NCBI GenBank assembly: GCA_023660035.1
Contig: JAGXOF010000016.1
Coordinates: forward strand, 1-15,440
Length of the DNA: 15,440 nt
Reading direction: 5' to 3'
Source: Dehalococcoidia bacterium LH_S1
Lineage (GTDB): Bacteria; Chloroflexota; Dehalococcoidia; SZUA-161; SpSt-899
This document shows, piece after piece, positions 5,491 through 13,125 of this stretch; the stretch's first letter is position 1, and each line of letters starts with the position of its first letter. The notes beneath the pieces were generated by a model that searched no databases, was not told where the DNA came from, and saw nothing but the letters and a program-made list of their open reading frames with translations. The translations under genes were made by a program, and so were the position numbers.

Positions 5491-6444
5491 ATGGAGCATA
5501 CCCCCTCTGCGTCGCTTGACAAGGCAGGGGAATCGAGAGTGCTCTCCTACCTTCAGCGGAAGGGCAAGATCTACGCGTTGATTGGCCTTTCCGTAGCACT
5601 CCTGGCAGTGGTGGTCTTCGCCACTACGCTGGGCAGCGTGCATATCCCGTTTGGCACGTGTTTCAAGGTTCTTCTCTCACGCCTACCCTTCTTAACCATC
5701 GACTCCACCTGGCCCGATATCTTTAATACGATAGTCATAGACATCAGGCTTCCCCGCATCCTACTGGCAGGACTGGTGGGCGCAGCCCTGTCGGTGGCGG
5801 GAGCAACATACCAGGGGCTGTTTCGCAATCCCCTAGCCGATCCGTACTTGCTGGGTGTTGCACAGGGAGCAGGGTTGGGGGCAACTGTTGCTTTTCTCAT
5901 TCCTTTTAGCCTCCAGTGGATGAGCTTTGGCACAACTCCTCTTTTTGCCTTTATCGGCGCCATGTGCGCAGTGGCGGGGGTGTATTCCCTTGCTCGCGTG
6001 GGCCGGACTTTGCCTTCAACCACCCTCATCCTGGCGGGAGTGGCCCTAGGGGCATTCCTGTCCTCGGTAACATCCTACCTTATGACTGTTTCCGGTGAGG
6101 AATTGCACGAGATAGTGTTCTGGCTACTGGGAGGACTTTCCTTAACCAAGTGGAGTGAAACTGCCGTTGTGCTCCCCTGTGTGATAGCAGGCACTTTCGT
6201 GATCTGGCTGTATGCGCGTCCACTCAATGTGATGCAGCTTGATGAAGAACAGGCACAGCAGCTTGGCGTCAACGTGGAACGGGTAAAGATTATTCTGCTC
6301 GCCACCGCCATGCTTATCACATCCGCCGCGGTGTGCTTCACCGGTCACATAGGCTTTGTGGGAATAATCATCCCTCATGCAGTAAGGCTTATCTGGGGCC
6401 GGCCCAGTCGGGACAGGCCTGAAGGTCTGTCCCGACTGGGCTGA
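5491..6444 (+). CDS. btuC: Corrinoid ABC transporter permease, C-terminally truncated
   Basis: A FecCD/BtuC-family inner-membrane permease that forms the corrinoid translocation channel with BtuD. Hydrophobic segments begin near residue 27, and the conserved DIRLPRILLAGLVGAALSVAGATYQGLFRNPLADPYLLGVAQGAGLGA block, the GVALGAFLSS helix, the FWLLGGLS motif and the cytoplasmic coupling motif GHIGFVGIIIPHAVRLIWG (ending at residue 303) are all present. Family members then continue for about 55-70 residues with two more membrane helices. Here those are missing: residues 304-317 are read from a perfect hairpin (6402-6441), and the TGA stop lies at its right edge. The remaining C-terminus is not found in the following sequence in any obvious form. 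The protein is probably non-functional unless the missing part is supplied elsewhere or the join is an artefact. Six bp follow the DUF71 gene; a ThiI-like gene follows after 12 bp. Confidence 0.85.
   Translation: MEHTPSASLDKAGESRVLSYLQRKGKIYALIGLSVALLAVVVFATTLGSVHIPFGTCFKVLLSRLPFLTIDSTWPDIFNTIVIDIRLPRILLAGLVGAALSVAGATYQGLFRNPLADPYLLGVAQGAGLGATVAFLIPFSLQWMSFGTTPLFAFIGAMCAVAGVYSLARVGRTLPSTTLILAGVALGAFLSSVTSYLMTVSGEELHEIVFWLLGGLSLTKWSETAVVLPCVIAGTFVIWLYARPLNVMQLDEEQAQQLGVNVERVKIILLATAMLITSAAVCFTGHIGFVGIIIPHAVRLIWGRPSRDRPEGLSRLG
6402..6441. repeat. Perfect 18-bp-arm hairpin ending the btuC frame
   Basis: The left arm GCCCAGTCGGGACAGGCC (6402-6419) pairs with the right arm 6424-6441 over 18 positions (one G-U wobble), enclosing a TGAA tetraloop (6420-6423). 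The next outer pairs (6401-6442 G-U and 6400-6443 C-G) could extend it further. It starts right after the last BtuC-like codons and supplies the stop codon at its right edge. No T-run follows, so it is not a standard intrinsic terminator. The shape suits a REP-like or other palindromic mobile repeat, or a rearrangement scar. No second copy was noticed in this window. Confidence 0.85.
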
Positions 6445-6456
6445 AGACTTAAATTC

Positions 6457-7449
6457 ATGAAAGCACTTGGACTTATATCAGGCGGACTGGACTCGATACT
6501 CGCCCTGAGGTTGGTGTTGGATCAGGGGATCGACGTTACGGCAATGCATATGAATATTCCTTTCATCGCCGAGAAACAGGATATAGCCCAGCTCACACAG
6601 GACCTGGGCGTGCCTCTGGAGGTTGTGGAAGTCGGTGAAGGTTACATGGATGTGATCGGGACCCCCAAGCATGGCTACGGCACTGAGATGAATCCATGTA
6701 TCGACTGCCGCATCTATGTGTTGAAGAAAGCAAAGGAGATTGTTGACAGAATAGGAGCCAGCTTCCTCTTCACCGGGGAAGTGCTCGGCGAGAGGCCGAT
6801 GAGTCAAACAAAAAAAGCCCTGAAGATTATAGATGAGGAATCGGGGTTGGGCGGATTGATATTGAGGCCGCTTTCCGCAAGGCTGTTACCTGAGACCATC
6901 CCCGAGTTCGAGGGGTGGGTCGACCGGCAAAAGCTGATGGCGATAAAGGGCCGGAACAGGAAACCGCAGATGGCTCTAGCAGATGAATTGGGTATAAACC
7001 AGTACCCTCAGCCAGCAGGGGGGTGTTTGCTGACACAGCAGGAATTCTCCGCCAAGCTGCGTGACCTGTTTCGATATAAACAAAAACCGTCGTTGCATGA
7101 CATCCCGCGACTTAAAGTGGGGAGACATTTTCGTTTCGAGGGATACAAGATCATAGTAGGCAGGAATGAGCAGGATAACAACACCTTGCAGGAATTGAAA
7201 GGGCCGGAGGACTACGCATTTGAAGTCCCTGGCTGCGGAAGCCCGATAACGCTGATGGAGTCCCCCGATGGCGGCTTAGAAGAGGAGGAGGCTTTCGGGA
7301 TCGCGGCGAAGTTGACGGTGCGGTATTCGGATGCGGGGGATGGGGAAATAGTCGTGGAGAAGCAAAAAGGAACAGAGGAAAAGGAAACGATGACAGTATC
7401 CGTAAGTCAGGAAGACAGGGGCTTCCTGCGGAGCTTGCTATTAACTTAG
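6457..7449 (+). CDS. ThiI/MnmA-like tRNA thiouridylase with PP-loop
   Basis: A 330-residue ATP-pyrophosphatase-type sulfurtransferase of the kind annotated as a tRNA 4-thiouridine or 2-thiouridine synthase. The PP-loop LISGGLDSILAL is at residues 6-17. A CxxC pair (CIDCR, 81-85) and a third cysteine in PAGGCLLT (Cys190) match the catalytic cysteine arrangement of MnmA-like enzymes. GEVLGERPMSQ is a typical loop. The C-terminal region around FEGYKIIVGRNEQDNN (228-243) resembles the NFACT-R (DUF814) RNA-binding domain. No known B12 role exists for this family, yet the gene sits between btuC and btuD, bounded by a hairpin on the left and a palindrome on the right, so it looks like an insertion into the transporter operon. 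Start ATG at 6457; the ribosome binding site is weak (GAAG). The exact modified base is uncertain. Confidence 0.75.
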   Translation: MKALGLISGGLDSILALRLVLDQGIDVTAMHMNIPFIAEKQDIAQLTQDLGVPLEVVEVGEGYMDVIGTPKHGYGTEMNPCIDCRIYVLKKAKEIVDRIGASFLFTGEVLGERPMSQTKKALKIIDEESGLGGLILRPLSARLLPETIPEFEGWVDRQKLMAIKGRNRKPQMALADELGINQYPQPAGGCLLTQQEFSAKLRDLFRYKQKPSLHDIPRLKVGRHFRFEGYKIIVGRNEQDNNTLQELKGPEDYAFEVPGCGSPITLMESPDGGLEEEEAFGIAAKLTVRYSDAGDGEIVVEKQKGTEEKETMTVSVSQEDRGFLRSLLLT

Positions 7450-7454
7450 GGGTA

Positions 7455-7474
7455 GGGGCGAATTTATTCGCCCT
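7455..7474. repeat. REP-like palindrome upstream of btuD
   Basis: GGGCGAAT (7456-7463) and ATTCGCCC (7466-7473) form a perfect 8-bp inverted repeat around TT, extended by a G-T pair at 7455/7474. From memory, short TAGGGGCG...CGCCC palindromes of this kind are dispersed in many Chloroflexota and Firmicutes genomes. It lies in the 40-bp gap between the thiouridylase gene and btuD, just before the btuD ribosome binding site GGAGGG (7481-7486). It could also act as a weak hairpin in the transcript. Confidence 0.6.
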
Positions 7475-7489
7475 ATAAAAGGAGGGAGC

Positions 7490-8323
7490 ATGATAACACT
7501 GGAGAATGTGAGTCTGGGCTATGACCATCAACCGGTATTAAGCGGAGTCAATCTGGATGCGAGCCCTGGCACAATGATCGGGCTCATCGGGCCCAACGGT
7601 TCGGGTAAATCGACCCTGATCAAGGGGATAAACAAGGTGCTTAACATGTTCGCCGGCAATGTAACCATCGATGGCCGAGATCTGAAAACACTCGACAGGG
7701 GAGAGCTTGCCCGCTTGATTGCCACTGTGCCACAGAATCCGGTACTGCCACCGGCGTTCACGGCCTTTGAAGTAGTACTAATGGGACGCACCCCTCACCT
7801 CGGATTCCTACGGTATGAAGGACGGAAGGACATGCTCGTCGCCTGGCAGACAATGAAGGCCACAAAGACCGAGTCGCTGGCTGACCGCCGAGTGGGGGAA
7901 CTATCGGCGGGAGAGAGACAAAGGCTGATTATTGTCAGAGCACTTACACAGGAGGCAAAGGCGATTCTCCTCGATGAGCCAACTGCCAATCTTGACATAA
8001 ATCATCAGGTGGAAATCCTGAACCTCGTCAAAGGCCTGTGCCGTAAGCAGGGACTAACCGTTATCGCTGCCCTTCATGACCTTAATCTGGCCGCTCAGTA
8101 CTGTAATTCGCTTATCATGCTGAACGGGAAACATGTCTATGCCAGAGGCACACCGCAGGAGGTACTTACCCCGCAAAATATAAGGGAAGTCTACGGGGCT
8201 GAGGTATATGTCATCCCTCACCCGATGAATCAGTTGCCCACCACACTTGCAATCACCGGAAACGGCCATGACGACTTCGCGAATTCCGTTTTTGCACAGG
8301 GAGACACAGATGAAGCTGCATAA
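7490..8323 (+). CDS. btuD: Corrinoid ABC transporter ATP-binding protein
   Basis: A 277-residue ABC ATPase that powers the BtuF-BtuC corrinoid importer from the cytoplasmic face. Walker A is GPNGSGKS (34-41), the Q-loop region is PQNPVLPPAF (81-90), the ABC signature is LSAGERQR (138-145), Walker B is AILLDEP (158-164) and the switch histidine is H196 in ALHDLNLAAQYC. The C-terminal 40 residues after the VYGAEVYVIPHP element have no clear motif and extend a little beyond minimal BtuD proteins. The ATG at 7490 has GGAGGG four bases upstream. It is cut off from btuC by the ThiI-like gene. It is followed by cbiB after 25 bp. The family match to FecE/BtuD is firm; substrate by context. Confidence 0.9.
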   Translation: MITLENVSLGYDHQPVLSGVNLDASPGTMIGLIGPNGSGKSTLIKGINKVLNMFAGNVTIDGRDLKTLDRGELARLIATVPQNPVLPPAFTAFEVVLMGRTPHLGFLRYEGRKDMLVAWQTMKATKTESLADRRVGELSAGERQRLIIVRALTQEAKAILLDEPTANLDINHQVEILNLVKGLCRKQGLTVIAALHDLNLAAQYCNSLIMLNGKHVYARGTPQEVLTPQNIREVYGAEVYVIPHPMNQLPTTLAITGNGHDDFANSVFAQGDTDEAA

Positions 8324-8348
8324 AGCAACCTAAAACGTTGAGGATCAT

Positions 8349-9296
8349 ATGGATTTTTTGTATATCTTTCTCCTGGCTTTAGCCATTGATCTCTTGTTCG
8401 GAGAACTCCCCCGAGCTATTCATCCCGTGGTGTGGATGGGGAAGCTGACTTCACTTCTGTGTCGTTTCTGTAATCGCTCTAAGCCATCCTCTTCTAAAGG
8501 GGGGTTCAATCAACTTCTCTATGGCATTTTGATTACAATGGTTATTGTCGCTCTCTTCTCCCTTCCCGTATATTTCCTTTTATCTTTCCTCCATGATTTC
8601 AACATGATACTCTACATATTGTTCGGTGCTCTCCTGTTCAAGGCGACTTTTGCCTTCAGGGAGCTGCGCACTACATCTTTGAAGATAAAATCACTCTTGG
8701 TCCATGATGATCTTACGCAAGCTCGCGACACCGCACGGTCGCTGGTCAGCCGTGATGTGAATAGGCTTAATGAACCCGGAGTAGTCTCCTCAACCGTGGA
8801 ATCCATGGCGGAGAACCTGAGCGACAGCTTTGTCGCTCCGCTCTTTTACTTTTGCCTGCTCGGCGTGTCTGGTGCAATGGCCTACCGGGTGGTGAATACA
8901 CTTGACGCCATGATCGGATATCACGGAGAATACGAGTACCTGGGCAAGTTTGCTGCCAGACTGGATGATGTATTGAACTTTATCCCGGCGCGGATTTCCG
9001 GACTGCTCATAGTGGCTGCTGCCTGGACAGTCAAAAACGCGAGAAATGCCTGGCGTATTATGCTACGCGATCACGGTAAGACCGCAAGTCCCAACGCAGG
9101 CTGGCCGATGAGCGCGGTTGCAGGAGCACTCAGAACCCGGCTAGAGAAGGCCGGCCATTACATCCTGGGCGATTCCAATAGTCCTCTGTCTCCCCAGCTT
9201 ATCTCGTCCGGCGTAAAGGTCATCGATAGGGCGTGTCTCATCTGGACCGTTATTTGTTTGCTAGCAGGAGGAATAAGTATTGTCGTTACGTCCTAG
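8349..9296 (+). CDS. cbiB: Adenosylcobinamide-phosphate synthase
   Basis: A 315-residue integral membrane enzyme that attaches (R)-1-amino-2-propanol, or its phosphate, to adenosylcobyric acid. Conserved stretches are IDLLFGELPRAIHPVVWMG (14-32), ARDTARSLVSRDVNRLNE, SSTVESMAENLSDSFVAPLFYF, NTLDAMIGYHGEYEYLGKFAARLDDVLNFIPARI and SPNAGWPMSAVAGAL. Several hydrophobic helices (about 3-17, 56-100, 163-175, 215-232 and 295-313) agree with the membrane location. Start ATG at 8349 with GAGG ten bases upstream. The 3' end overlaps the proposed cobD start by 17 bp. With CobD it reverses what CbiZ does, so this operon can both strip and rebuild the side chain. Confidence 0.94.
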   Translation: MDFLYIFLLALAIDLLFGELPRAIHPVVWMGKLTSLLCRFCNRSKPSSSKGGFNQLLYGILITMVIVALFSLPVYFLLSFLHDFNMILYILFGALLFKATFAFRELRTTSLKIKSLLVHDDLTQARDTARSLVSRDVNRLNEPGVVSSTVESMAENLSDSFVAPLFYFCLLGVSGAMAYRVVNTLDAMIGYHGEYEYLGKFAARLDDVLNFIPARISGLLIVAAAWTVKNARNAWRIMLRDHGKTASPNAGWPMSAVAGALRTRLEKAGHYILGDSNSPLSPQLISSGVKVIDRACLIWTVICLLAGGISIVVTS

Positions 9297-10377
9297 GCCC
9301 GAAATCGAGAACATGGAGATTTGTCCCCACGGAGGTATCAACTATGCCGAACTGGCAGCAATGGGGATCCAACCGGAGGATATCCTCGACTTCAGCGCCA
9401 ATCTGAACCCCTTTGGCCCACCGCCGGAAGTTAAGGAACACCTGGGCAAGGTCGATGTCTCCTATTACCCCGATCCCGAGGCCATCTCCTTGAGAGAATC
9501 TTTGGCTAACAGTCTGAACGTCGGGACGGAAAACATCCTGGCAGGCAATGGCTCCACAGAGATTATCCGGCTTGCCATGCAAGCCTACTTAACTCAGGGC
9601 AACCGTGTTCTCATTATCGAACCTACCTTTGGAGAGTACGAAGTCGCTTGCCAGATTGCCGGTGCGGAGATTATCAGGCAAAAACTCTCATCAGCAAACG
9701 ATTTTCAATTAGATATGGCGGAAACCGAGGAGCTTATCCATAAACACACGCCAAAGGTCGTTTTCCTCTGCAATCCGAACAACCCCACAGGACGGTATTT
9801 TGACCGGACGCATGTGGAGAGGCTTCTGGGGAGTGCCCCTGAGTCACTGATAATTATCGATGAAGCATACCTGACCTTCGTTGATTACGGTGAATCCTCG
9901 ATTGACCTGATCGAGAGCGGCAATCTGCTAGTCCTGCGATCCATGACCAAGGGCTATGCTCTGGCCGGATTGCGCCTGGGCTACGGGGTAGCGAGCGAGG
10001 GAATCATCTCCACTCTCCGCTGTGTCTGTCCACCGTGGAACGTCAATGCCCTGGCCCAGGAAGCTGGAATAATTGCTATGCAACCCGCCTCAGGCGGACC
10101 AGACTACCTGGAGCATTGCAGGCAGGAGTTGATAAAGGCAAAGAACTATCTTATAAAAGAGCTCTCCGAGCTTGGCTTGCCGCCGCTCCCATCCGAGGTA
10201 AACTTCTTCCTGGTCAAGGTCGGTGACGCCAGTGGATTTCGGCAGAGGCTACTCCATAAAGGCATGCTGGTAAGGGACTGCACATCGTTTGGATTACCCG
10301 ATTACATTCGCATTGCGCCGCGCACCTTGCCCGAGTGTAAGAGACTTATTGAGGCTGCGAGGGAGATAAGCAAATGA
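9280..10377 (+). CDS. cobD: Threonine-phosphate decarboxylase (CobD-like aminotransferase fold)
   Basis: A 365-residue PLP enzyme of fold type I that decarboxylates L-threonine-O-3-phosphate to (R)-1-amino-2-propanol phosphate, the linker used by CbiB. The N-terminal HGGINYAELAAMGI and LDFSANLNPFGPP are typical of CobD rather than plain HisC. PLP contacts include NPNNPTGRYF (165-174), IIDEAYLTF (192-200) and the Schiff-base lysine K224 in SMTKGYALAGLRLGYG; the carboxylate-binding arginine lies in IRIAPRT near the C-terminus. I chose the TTG at 9280 because AGGAGG lies just upstream (9266-9271) and it overlaps cbiB. An ATG at 9313 (giving MEICPHGG) is an alternative with a weak ribosome binding site. 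The stop overlaps the cobQ start (ATGA). Histidinol-phosphate aminotransferase is the close alternative; context favours CobD. Confidence 0.9.
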   Translation: MSLRPRPEIENMEICPHGGINYAELAAMGIQPEDILDFSANLNPFGPPPEVKEHLGKVDVSYYPDPEAISLRESLANSLNVGTENILAGNGSTEIIRLAMQAYLTQGNRVLIIEPTFGEYEVACQIAGAEIIRQKLSSANDFQLDMAETEELIHKHTPKVVFLCNPNNPTGRYFDRTHVERLLGSAPESLIIIDEAYLTFVDYGESSIDLIESGNLLVLRSMTKGYALAGLRLGYGVASEGIISTLRCVCPPWNVNALAQEAGIIAMQPASGGPDYLEHCRQELIKAKNYLIKELSELGLPPLPSEVNFFLVKVGDASGFRQRLLHKGMLVRDCTSFGLPDYIRIAPRTLPECKRLIEAAREISK

Positions 10378-11897
10378 AAACCCTGATGATCCAGGGGACA
10401 AGCTCCTCAGCAGGTAAAAGCATACTGGTGGCTGCTCTCTGCCGCATATTCAGGCAGGACGGGTTTCGCGTAGCGCCCTTCAAGTCGCAGAACATGGCTC
10501 TTAACTCCTTTGTCACAAAGGATGGGGGAGAGATGGGAAGAGCGCAGGTAGTGCAGGCGGAGGCAGCAGGTATCGAGCCCACGGTGGATATGAACCCTGT
10601 ACTCCTTAAGCCGGAAGCGGATGCTAAATCGCAGGTAATCGTTTCTGGCAAGGTGTGGCAAACGATCTCCGCCCATAACTACTACGACTTTACCTCTGAC
10701 CTCTTGAAGGTGATACAGGATTCACTGGACCGCCTCCGTTCCGCCTACGACATAGTGGCCATCGAGGGGGCGGGGAGCCCTGCGGAGATCAACCTCAAGG
10801 AGCGGGAGATCGTTAATATGAGAATAGCCAGCATGGCTGACGCACCGGTCCTGCTGGTGGGGGATATCGATAGAGGAGGGGTATTTGCCTCGCTCGTCGG
10901 GACTCTGGAGCTGCTGGATGACCAGGAACGTGATTACGTTAAGGGATTTATCATCAATAAGTTCCGGGGGAACGTACAATTGCTTCAGGCCGGACTCGAT
11001 CTCCTGGAGGAACGCACCGCAAAGCCCGTGCTCGGTGTAGTCCCTTATTTCCGGGATATCACCATCGCTCAGGAGGACTCGGTTTACCTTGATGAGCGTG
11101 AGGATATAGTAAGCCGTGCCCCTGCTGATCTGGATATCGCCGTTATCCGCCTGCCTTACATCTCAAACTACGATGATTTTGATCCGTTCGAAGCGGAGGG
11201 TTGTCATCTCCGGTACATAGATCACCCTGACAAGCTGGGGGCACCCGATCTCGTTATCCTGCCCGGAACCAAGAGCACGATTAATGACCTTTCTTGGTTC
11301 TGGAAATCCGGGCTGGCGGAACGGATCGTTAATCTGGCAAGGCACGGAATCCCCGTAATTGGCATCTGCGGCGGATACCAGATGTTGGGGAGAAGCCTCC
11401 ATGACCCCGACGGCATTGAGTCGGAGCAGGAAAGCGCTCTGGGGTTGGGACTCATAAACATAGTGACCACGTTCAGGTCCCATAAGTCGAGCACACAGGT
11501 CAGGGCTAGGGTGGTCGCTGGTACAGGCTTGCTGGAAGGGATGAACGGGCAGGAAATCGTGGGATATGAAATACACATGGGCCACATCAAAGGCGACCAG
11601 GATATCCCGGCGTTGCAGGTCTTCGAGACGCCGCATGGGGGAACCGAATACCTGGATGGTCGATTGAACGCTCAAGGTACAGTGCTCGGCACATACATTC
11701 ACGGTCTATTCCACAATTCAGGGTTCAGGCAGGGCTTGCTGAATTATTTAAGCAGACGTCGCGGGCTGCCTGTGGGAGATAGGAGCACGGCACGCCGTGC
11801 CACTACAAGGGATCAACAATATGACAAGCTGGCTGATGTAGTGCGCAATAGCCTCAACATGGATGCTGTCTACAGTATTATGGGACTCCATAAATGA
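10374..11897 (+). CDS. cobQ: Cobyric acid synthase
   Basis: A 507-residue glutamine-dependent amidotransferase (CobQ/CbiP) that amidates adenosylcobyrinic acid a,c-diamide at positions b, d, e and g to give adenosylcobyric acid. The N-terminal synthetase part starts with a P-loop, GTSSSAGKS (8-16), then FKSQNMALNS, EMGRAQVVQAEAAG, EGAGSPAEINL and VGDIDRGGVFAS. The class I glutaminase part has the nucleophile Cys332 in IGICGGYQMLG and the partner histidine His443 in GTYIHGLF. Its length is normal for the family, so it looks intact. The ATG at 10374 overlaps the cobD stop. It belongs to de novo or early salvage synthesis, which is unusual beside CbiZ when no other corrin-ring genes are seen. 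The gap to cobT carries two good ribosome binding sites. Confidence 0.96.
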   Translation: MKTLMIQGTSSSAGKSILVAALCRIFRQDGFRVAPFKSQNMALNSFVTKDGGEMGRAQVVQAEAAGIEPTVDMNPVLLKPEADAKSQVIVSGKVWQTISAHNYYDFTSDLLKVIQDSLDRLRSAYDIVAIEGAGSPAEINLKEREIVNMRIASMADAPVLLVGDIDRGGVFASLVGTLELLDDQERDYVKGFIINKFRGNVQLLQAGLDLLEERTAKPVLGVVPYFRDITIAQEDSVYLDEREDIVSRAPADLDIAVIRLPYISNYDDFDPFEAEGCHLRYIDHPDKLGAPDLVILPGTKSTINDLSWFWKSGLAERIVNLARHGIPVIGICGGYQMLGRSLHDPDGIESEQESALGLGLINIVTTFRSHKSSTQVRARVVAGTGLLEGMNGQEIVGYEIHMGHIKGDQDIPALQVFETPHGGTEYLDGRLNAQGTVLGTYIHGLFHNSGFRQGLLNYLSRRRGLPVGDRSTARRATTRDQQYDKLADVVRNSLNMDAVYSIMGLHK

Positions 11898-11989
11898 GGG
11901 TATGGTTACTATGCAATGACACAAAGGGGGGAGAAGGCTATATGGATGAGTCAGAAGATAACGAACCCAAAACCAAAAGGAGGAAAATA

Positions 11990-13048
11990 GTGGGAGCATC
12001 ATTAGACCAGATTTTAAAACAAATCCGCCCTCTCGACGAAGCGGCAATGGAATCGGCTCGCAAAAGACAGGAGCAACTCACCAAACCGAGAGGAAGCCTG
12101 GGGAAACTTGAGGACGTATCCATCAGGATAGCCGGCATTAGAGGGAGAATAGCGTCATTCCTCGAACACAAAGCAATCATCACTATGGCCGCTGACCACG
12201 GCGTGGTAAACTCAGGCGTATCCCTTTATCCTCAGGAAGTTACCAGGCAGATGGTCTTCAACTTCCTGAGCGGAAACGCCGGCATCAATATACTCACCCG
12301 CCACATCGGGGCACGAGTTATCATCGTGGACATGGGCGTCGTTGGGGGATTCGAGCCTCAGCCCGGGCTCATCTGCAAGATGATAGACTTCGGGACAAAG
12401 GACATGACACAGGGTCCGGCCATGACGAGGCAACAGGCAATCGACTCGATCGAGGCCGGCATCGAGGTGGTGGAGGCGGAGATAGAGAAGGGACTTGACA
12501 TCGTGGGAACAGGAGAGATGGGCATTGGCAACACGACACCCAGCAGCGCGATATGCGCCGCCATAACGGGCACGCCAGTACAGGATATCACCGGGCGCGG
12601 CACGGGACTGGGTGACGAGCAGCTCGATCACAAGGTCAAGATGATCGAGAAGGCCTTGAGCGTCAACAATCCCGACCCCACGGACCCAATCGATGTCCTC
12701 TCCAAGGTCGGCGGATTTGAGATCGGCGGGCTGGTCGGGGTTATCCTCGGAGCGGTGGCGCACCGGGTGCCGGTGGTCATCGACGGGTTTATTTCAGGGG
12801 CAGCTGCGCTTCTAGTCATCAATCTGGCCCCAACGGCAAAGGAGCACATCATTGCAGGGCATCACTCCGCCGAGAGCGGACACGGGATAATGCTGGAAAA
12901 ACTGGGCTTAAGTCCACTTCTGAACCTTGAAATGCGCCTTGGCGAAGGCACAGGCGCTGCGCTGGCAATGACGGTTGTCGAGGCCGCAGTGAAGACCCTT
13001 TCGGGGATGAAAACCTTCGCTGAGGCCGGGGTAAGTGATGTCGAGTAG
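11990..13048 (+). CDS. cobT: Nicotinate-nucleotide-dimethylbenzimidazole phosphoribosyltransferase
   Basis: CobT makes alpha-ribazole phosphate from nicotinate mononucleotide and a lower-ligand base such as dimethylbenzimidazole. Family motifs: IRPLDEAAMESARKRQEQLTKPRGSLGKLE, ITMAADHGVV, VTRQMVFNFLSGNAGINIL, GTGEMGIGNTTPSSA, GGFEIGGLVGVILGA, and the catalytic-glutamate segment LGEGTGAALAM near the C-terminus. Three in-frame starts exist: ATG at 11894 (overlapping the cobQ stop), ATG at 11942 (behind a G-rich purine run) and GTG at 11990. I chose 11990 because a perfect AAGGAGG (11977-11983) lies six bases upstream and the protein then has 352 residues, the usual length; the extra 16-32 residues would be charged and unlike the family. 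If 11942 is used, the protein has 368 residues. Confidence 0.93.
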   Translation: MGASLDQILKQIRPLDEAAMESARKRQEQLTKPRGSLGKLEDVSIRIAGIRGRIASFLEHKAIITMAADHGVVNSGVSLYPQEVTRQMVFNFLSGNAGINILTRHIGARVIIVDMGVVGGFEPQPGLICKMIDFGTKDMTQGPAMTRQQAIDSIEAGIEVVEAEIEKGLDIVGTGEMGIGNTTPSSAICAAITGTPVQDITGRGTGLGDEQLDHKVKMIEKALSVNNPDPTDPIDVLSKVGGFEIGGLVGVILGAVAHRVPVVIDGFISGAAALLVINLAPTAKEHIIAGHHSAESGHGIMLEKLGLSPLLNLEMRLGEGTGAALAMTVVEAAVKTLSGMKTFAEAGVSDVE

Positions 13049-13125
13049 GGATTGATGCAGGTTGCATTGTGGATTTCGAACCGTCAGAATTAAGAGAGGG
13101 ACTTAGAATCAGGATACTATAAACC

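Noticed and set aside
6402..6441. Hairpin after btuC as an intrinsic terminator
   Set aside because: There is no T-run after the stem, it lies inside the reading frame up to the stop, and the next gene follows after 12 bp.
13055..13067. ATGCA-ggt-TGCAT inverted repeat between cobT and cobS
   Set aside because: The arms are only 5 bp, there is no nearby convincing promoter, and no T-run follows. Not enough to call an operator or terminator.
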